Assembly: GCF_000003605.2 (NCBI RefSeq)
Contig: NW_003156503.1
Span: forward strand, 1 to 26,308
Source: Saccoglossus kowalevskii
Taxonomy: Eukaryota > Hemichordata > Enteropneusta > Harrimaniidae
Length of the DNA stretch: 26,308 nucleotides
Direction: 5' to 3'
The position numbers were made by a program, and so were the translations under genes. The notes below the pieces were generated by a model that was not told the DNA's origin, ran no database searches, and was given only the letters and a program-made list of their open reading frames with translations. Within the stretch, counting starts at the first letter, position 1, and each line of letters begins with the position of its first letter. Positions 21,500 through 26,308 of the stretch are shown piece by piece.

Positions 21500-22238
21500 G
21501 AGCTGGTGAATTTTGTAATGAAAAGTGAAGAGCTGTGAATGGAGTGGACGGAGAAAATACACAGTGGAGCTGGTGAATTTTATAATGAAAAGTGAAGAGC
21601 TGTGAATGGAGTGGAGGGAGAAAATACACAGTTGAGCTGGTGAATTTTGTAATGAAAAGTGAAGAGCTGTGAATGGAGTGGACAGAGAAAATACATAGTA
21701 GAGCTGGTGAATTTTATAATGAAAAGTGAAGAGCTGTGAATGGAGTGGAGGGAGAAAATACACAGTAGAGCTGGTGAATTTTGTAATGAAAAGTGAAGAG
21801 CTGTGAATGGAGTGGAGGGAGAAAATACACAGTAGAGCTGGTGGATTTTATAATGAAAAGTGAAGAGATGTGAATGGAGTGGACGGAGAAAATACACAGT
21901 AGAGCTGGTGAATTTTGTAATGAAAAGTGAAGAGCTGTGAATGGAGTGGACGGAGAAAATACACAGTGGAGCTGGTGAATTTTATAATGAAAAGTGAAGA
22001 GCTGTGAATGGAGTGGAGGGAGAAAATACACAGTTGAGCTGGTGAATTTTGTAATGAAAAGTGAAGAGCTGTGAATGGAGTGGACAGAGAAAATACATAG
22101 TAGAGCTGGTGAATTTTATAATGAAAAGTGAAGAGCTGTGAATGGAGTGGAGGGAGAAAATACACAGTAGAGCTGGTGAATTTTGTAATGAAAAGTGAAG
22201 AGCTGTGAATGGAGTGGAGGGAGAAAATACACAGTAGA
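21500..22238. repeat. Six-unit (402-bp) higher-order repeat, nearly two copies
   Basis: Positions 21500-21836 are identical to 21902-22238 (337 bp, period 402 bp, six units). The variant order is TTTTG/CGGAG/GTGGAGC, TTTTA/GGGAG/GTTGAGC, TTTTG/CAGAG/CATAG, TTTTA/GGGAG, TTTTG/GGGAG. A related version is present near 14740-14990. GTTGAGC, uncommon elsewhere, is concentrated from here to the end of the window. Confidence 0.88.
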
Positions 22239-22499
22239 TTTAGTGAATTTTATAATGAAAAGTGAAGAGCTGTGAATGGAGTGGAAGGAGAAAATACACA
22301 GTAGAGCTGGTGAATTTTATAATGAAAAGTGAAGAGCTGTGAATGGAGTGGACGGAGAAAATACACAGTGGAGCTAGTGGATTTTATAATGAAAAGTGAA
22401 GAGCTGTGAATGGAGTGGAGGGAGAAAATACACAGTTGAGCTGGTGGATTTTGTAATGAAAAGTGAAGAGATGTGAATGGAGTGGACGGAGAAAATACA

Positions 22500-22725
22500 C
22501 AGTAGAGCTAGTGAATTTTATAATGAAAAGTGAAGAGATGTGAATGGAGTGGACGGAGAAAATACACAGTAGAGCTAGTGAATTTTATAATGAAAAGTGA
22601 AGAGCTGTGAATGGAGTGGAAGGAGAAAATACACAGTAGAGCTAGTGAATTTTATAATGAAAAGTGAAGAGATGTGAATGGAGTGGACGGAGAAAATACA
22701 CAGTAGAGCTAGTGAATTTTATAAT
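22500..22725. repeat. Private CTAGTGAATTTT cluster with two-unit alternation
   Basis: The combination CTAGTGAATTTT (A at unit position 62 with A at 66) occurs at about 22508, 22575, 22642 and 22709, four consecutive units; I did not find it elsewhere. Within these units GAGATG/CGGAG alternates with GAGCTG/AGGAG, a 134-bp sub-period. A nearby unit at 22236 has a related, altered junction (AGATTTAGTGAA). Confidence 0.82.
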
Positions 22726-23586
22726 GAAAAGTGAAGAGCTGTGAATGGAGTGGAAGGAGAAAATACACAGTAGAGCTGGTGAATTTTATAATGAAAAGTG
22801 AAGAGCTGTGAATGGAGTGGACGGAGAAAATACACAGTGGAGCTAGTGGATTTTATAATGAAAAGTGAAGAGCTGTGAATGGAGTGGAGGGAGAAAATAC
22901 ACAGTTGAGCTGGTGGATTTTGTAATGAAAAGTGAAGAGCTGTGAATGGAGTGGACGGAGAAAATACACAGTAGAGCTGGTGAATTTTGTAATGAAAAGT
23001 GAAGAGCTGTGAATGGAGTGAACGGAGAAAATACACAGTGGAGCTGGTGGATTTTATAATGAAAAGTGAAGAGCTGTAAATGGAGTGGACGGAGAAAATA
23101 CACAGTAGAGCTGGTTGATTTTATAATGAAAAGTGAAGAGCTGTAAATGGAGTGGACGGGGAAAATACACAGTAGAGCTGGTGAATTTTGTAATGAAAAG
23201 TGAAGAGATGTGAATGGAGTGGACGGAGAAAATACACAGTGGAGCTCGTGAATTTTATAATGAAAAGTGAAGAGCTGTGAATGGAGTGGAAGGAGAAAAT
23301 ACACAGTGGAGCTGGTGAATTTTATAATGAAAAGTGAAGAGCTGTGAATGGAGTGGAGGGAGAAAATACACAGTGGAGCTCGTGAATTTTATAATGAAAA
23401 GTGAAGAGCTGTGAATGAAGTGAACGGAGAAAATACACAGTAGAGCTGGTGAATTTTATAATGAAAAGTGAAGAGATGTGAATGGAGTGGACGGAGAAAA
23501 TACACAGTAGAGCTGGTGAATTTTATAATGAAAAGTGAAGAGATGTGAATGGAGTGGAGGGAGAAAATACACAGTGGAGCTGGTGA

Positions 23587-24295
23587 ATTTTATAATGAAA
23601 AGTGAAGAGCTGTGAATGGAGTGGACGGAGAAAATACACAGTAGAGCTGATGGATTTTATAATGAAAAGTGAAGAGCTGTGAATGGAGTGGACAGAGAAA
23701 ATACACAGTAGAGCTGGTGGATTTTATAATGAAAAGTGAAGAGCTGTGAATGGAGTGGACGGAGAAAATACACAGTGGAGCTGGTGAATTTTATAATGAA
23801 AAGTGAAGAGCTGTGAATGGAGTGGACGGAGAAAATACACAGTAGAGCTGGTGAATTTTATAATGAAAAGTGAAGAGCTGTGAATGGAGTGGACGGAGAA
23901 AATACACAGTAGAGCTGGTGAATTTTATAATGAAAAGTGAAGAGCTGTGAATGGGGTGGAAGGAGAAAATACACAGTAGAGCTGGTGAATTTTATAATGA
24001 AAAGTGAAGAGCTGTGAATGGAGTGGACGGAGAAAATACACAGTGGAGCTGGTGGATGTTGTAATGAAAAGTGAAGAGATGTGAATGGAGTGGACGGAGA
24101 AAATACACAGTGGAGCTGGTGGATTTTATAATGAAAAGTGAAGAGCTGTGAATGGAGTGGACGGAGAAAATACACAGTAGAGCTGGTAAATTTTATAATG
24201 AAAAGTGAAGAGATGTGAATGGAGTGGACGGAGAAAATACACAGTAGAGCTGGTGAATTTTATAATGAAAAGTGAAGAGCTGTGAATGGAGTGGA
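23587..24295. repeat. Block A, copy 2 (identical to 3-711)
   Basis: This is the mate of the block at the window's left end. It carries the same rare markers in the same order: CTGATGG near 23649, a GGGTGG unit near 23953, GATGTTGTAATG near 24054 and GGTAAATTTT near 24185. The preceding sequence (the unit around 23520) has no counterpart here, because the mate begins at the window edge. Just to its right the array switches to the Block I haplotype at 24212-24730, and the two blocks overlap. Confidence 0.93.
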
Positions 24296-24730
24296 CGGAG
24301 AAAATACACAGTAGAGCTGGTGAATTTTGTAATGAAAAGCGAAGAGCTGTGAATGGAGTGGACGGAGAAAATACACAGTGGAGCTGGTGAATTTTATAAT
24401 GAAAAGTGAAGAGATGTGAATGGAGTGGACGGAGAAAATACACAGTAGAGCTGGTGAATTTTATAATGAAAAGTGAAGAGCTGTGAATGGAGTGGACGGA
24501 GAAAATACACAGTAGAGCTGGTGAATTTTATAATGAAAAGTGAAGAGCTGTGAATGGAGTGGAGGGAGAAAATACACAGTGGAGTTGGTGGATTTTATAA
24601 TGAAAAGTGAAGGGATGTGAATGGAGTGGACGGAGAAAATACACAGTAGAGCTGGTGAATTTTATAATGAAAAGTGAAGAGCTGTGAATGGAGTGGACGG
24701 AGAAAATACACAGTAGAGCTGGTGAATTTT
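24212..24730. repeat. Block I, copy 2 (identical to 7395-7913)
   Basis: This is the mate of the block at 7395-7913. Its first part overlaps the end of Block A copy 2 (23587-24295), so 24212-24295 is at once identical to parts of two different distant regions. That overlap marks a junction where the array switched template. Confidence 0.9.
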
Positions 24731-24900
24731 GTAATGAAAAGCGAAGAGCTGTGAATGGAGTGGACGGAGAAAATACACAGTAGAGCTGGTGAATTTTATA
24801 ATGAAAAGTGAAGAGATGTGAATGGAGTGGAGGGAGAAAATACACAGTAGAGCTAGTGGATTTTGTAATGAAAAGTGAAGAGATGTGAATGGAGTGGACA

Positions 24901-25348
24901 GAGAAAATACACAGTAGAGCTGGTGAATTTTATAATGAAAAGTGAAGAGCTGAGAATGGAGTGGAGGGAGAAAATACACAGTAGAGCTGGTGGATTTTAT
25001 AATGAAAAGTGAAGAGCTGTGAATGGAGTGGAAGGAGAAAATACACAGTAGAGCTGGTGGATTTTATAATGAAAAGTGAAGAGCTGTGAATGGAGTGGAG
25101 GGAGAAAATACATAGTAGAGCTGGTGAATTTTATAATGAAAAGTGAAGAGCTGTGAATGGAGTGGAAGGAGAAAATACACAGTAGAGCTAGTTGATTTTA
25201 TAATGAAAAGTGAAGAGCTGTGAATGGAGTGGAGGGAGAAAATACACAGTAGAGCTGGTGAATTTTGTAATGAAAAGTGAAGAGCTGTGAATGGAGTGGA
25301 CGGAGAAAATACACAGTAGAGCTGGTGGATTTTATAATGAAAAGTGAA
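24901..25348. repeat. Block J, copy 2 (identical to 16392-16839)
   Basis: This is the mate of Block J. Identity ends at 25349, where this copy has AAAAGTGAAG followed by GAGATG and the other has AAAAGTGAAA followed by GCTG. It lies directly downstream of Block I copy 2, separated by about 170 bp. Confidence 0.9.
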
Positions 25349-26267
25349 GAGATGTGAATGGAGTGGACAGAGAAAATACACAGTAGAGCTGGTGAATTTT
25401 ATAATGAAAAGTGAAGATATGTGAATGGAGTGGAGGGAGAAAATACATAGTAGAGCTGGTGAATTTTATAATGAAAAGTGAAGAGCTGTGAATGGAGTGG
25501 AAGGAGAAAATACACAGTAGAGCTAGTGGATTTTGTAATGAAAAGTGAAGAGATGTGAATGGAGTGGACGGAGAAAATACACAGTAGAGCTGGTGAATTT
25601 TAAAATGAAAAGTGAAGAGCTGTGAATGGAGTGGACGGAGAAAATACACAGTAGAGCTGGTGAATTTTATAATGAAAAGCGAAGAGCTGTGAATGGAGTG
25701 GACGGGGAAAATACACAGTAGAGCTGGTGAATTTTATAATGAAAAGTGAAGAGATGTGAATGGAGTGGAGGGAGAAAATACACAGTTGAGCTGGTGAATT
25801 TTGTAATGAAAAGTGAAGAGCTGTGAATGGAGTGGACGGTGAAAATACACAGTAGAGCTGGTGAATTTTATAATGAAAAGTGAAGAGCTGTGAATGGAGT
25901 GGACGGAGAAAATACACAGTAGAGCTGGTGAATTTTATAATGAAAAGTGAAGAACTGTGAATGGAGTGGACGGAGAAAATACACAGTGGAGCTGGTGAAT
26001 TTTATAATGAAAAGTGAAGAGCTGTGAATGGAGTGAACGGAGAAAATACACAGTAGAGCTGATGGATTTTATAATGAAAAGTGAAGAGATGTGAATGGAG
26101 TGGAGGGAGAAAATACACAGTTGAGCTGGTGAATTTTGTAATGAAAAGTGAAGAGCTGTGAATGGAGTGGACGGAGAAAATACACAGTGGAGCTGGTGAA
26201 TTTTATAATGAAAAGTGAAGAGCTGTGAATGGAGTGGAGGGAGAAAATACACAGTTGAGCTGGTGAA

Positions 26268-26308
26268 TTTTGTAATGAAAAGTGAAGAGCTGTGAATGGA
26301 GTGGACAT
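26268..26308. repeat. Partial last unit
   Basis: The final 41 bases start a new unit with TTTTGTAATG and follow the consensus until the last base: the window ends GTGGACAT where GTGGACAG or GTGGACGG is expected. One base cannot show whether this is another variant or the array's edge. Confidence 0.7.

Larger units (their letters stand above)
1..26308. repeat. 67-bp tandem satellite/minisatellite array, about 393 copies, no flanks
   Basis: A 67-bp unit repeats head to tail through every base of the window. Counting from TTTT as unit positions 1-4, landmarks are TTTTATAATG (1-10), AAAAGTGAAG (11-20), AGCTGTGAAT (21-30), GGAGTGGACG (31-40), AAAATACACAG (44-54) and AGAGCTGGTGAA (56-67). The anchor stays in register from position 4 to 26,268, exactly 392 units, with short one-base phase shifts between compensating indels. 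I checked phase at many points, including 5163, 7039, 16017, 20037 and 23923. Orientation never inverts. Neighbouring units usually differ at only a few sites. The array reaches both window ends, so true length and copy number are unknown. No transposon ends, gene or RNA gene interrupts it. A eukaryotic satellite or large minisatellite is the natural reading; species and chromosomal position cannot be told from the sequence. Confidence 0.98.

Noticed and set aside
1-26308. CRISPR array
   Set aside because: There is no repeat-plus-unique-spacer structure: all 67 bases of each unit are conserved, with variation limited to scattered sites.
1-26308. Centromere-protein B-box-like site in the unit
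   Set aside because: The one CpG context (GGACGGAG) lacks the TTCG and CGGG cores of the known motif, so there is no support.
1-26308. TTTTATAAT or TATAAT as bacterial -10 boxes
   Set aside because: No -35 partner at proper spacing, no downstream gene, and the setting is a eukaryote-like satellite; the motif is simply part of the repeat.

Overview
The whole 26,308-base window is one uninterrupted, head-to-tail tandem array of a 67-bp unit. I see no gene, RNA gene, mobile element, CRISPR array or unique-sequence flank. The TTTT(A/G)TAATG anchor first occurs at position 4 and last at 26,268. These are 26,264 bases apart, exactly 392 x 67, so the window holds 392 units bounded by anchors, 3 leading bases and a 41-base partial last unit. 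Both array edges lie outside the window.

Organism: a single-family, AT-rich (consensus about 39% GC), purine-biased array of this length points to a eukaryotic satellite or large minisatellite, in pericentromeric, subtelomeric or other heterochromatic DNA. Nothing in the sequence identifies the species and I do not recognise the family. The consensus plus strand is strongly skewed: about 26 A, 21 G, 15 T and 5 C per unit, or 70% purine.

Layout: the units are near-identical copies that differ at about ten recurrent sites, so each carries a short variant code. With TTTT as unit positions 1-4, the main sites are 5 (A/G), 20, 22, 23, 26, 39-42 (CGGA, CAGA, AGGA, GGGA and rarer forms), 52 (C/T), 56 (A/G/T) and 60-66. 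Reading the code along the array shows a mosaic. Blocks of about 450 to 1,900 bp, many identical to the base, recur up to 23.6 kb apart at offsets that are whole numbers of units. Local higher-order periods of 2, 3, 4, 6 and 8 units (134, 201, 268, 402, 536 bp) appear in patches. Only five units differ in length (68, 66, 68, 65 and 68 bp; six single-base indels that sum to zero).

Long open frames can be read on the minus strand (up to about 287 codons), but they are a by-product. Since 67 is not a multiple of 3, the repeat rotates through all three frames, and the frames open or close with single-base variants in the unit. I annotate none as coding.

What deserves attention is the array's architecture and recent history: exact-unit block duplications, single-unit gains at block junctions, private variant clusters with their own periods, a possible half-unit ancestry, and a CpG/CpA site in every unit. 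I found no sign of a new enzymatic or defence system.
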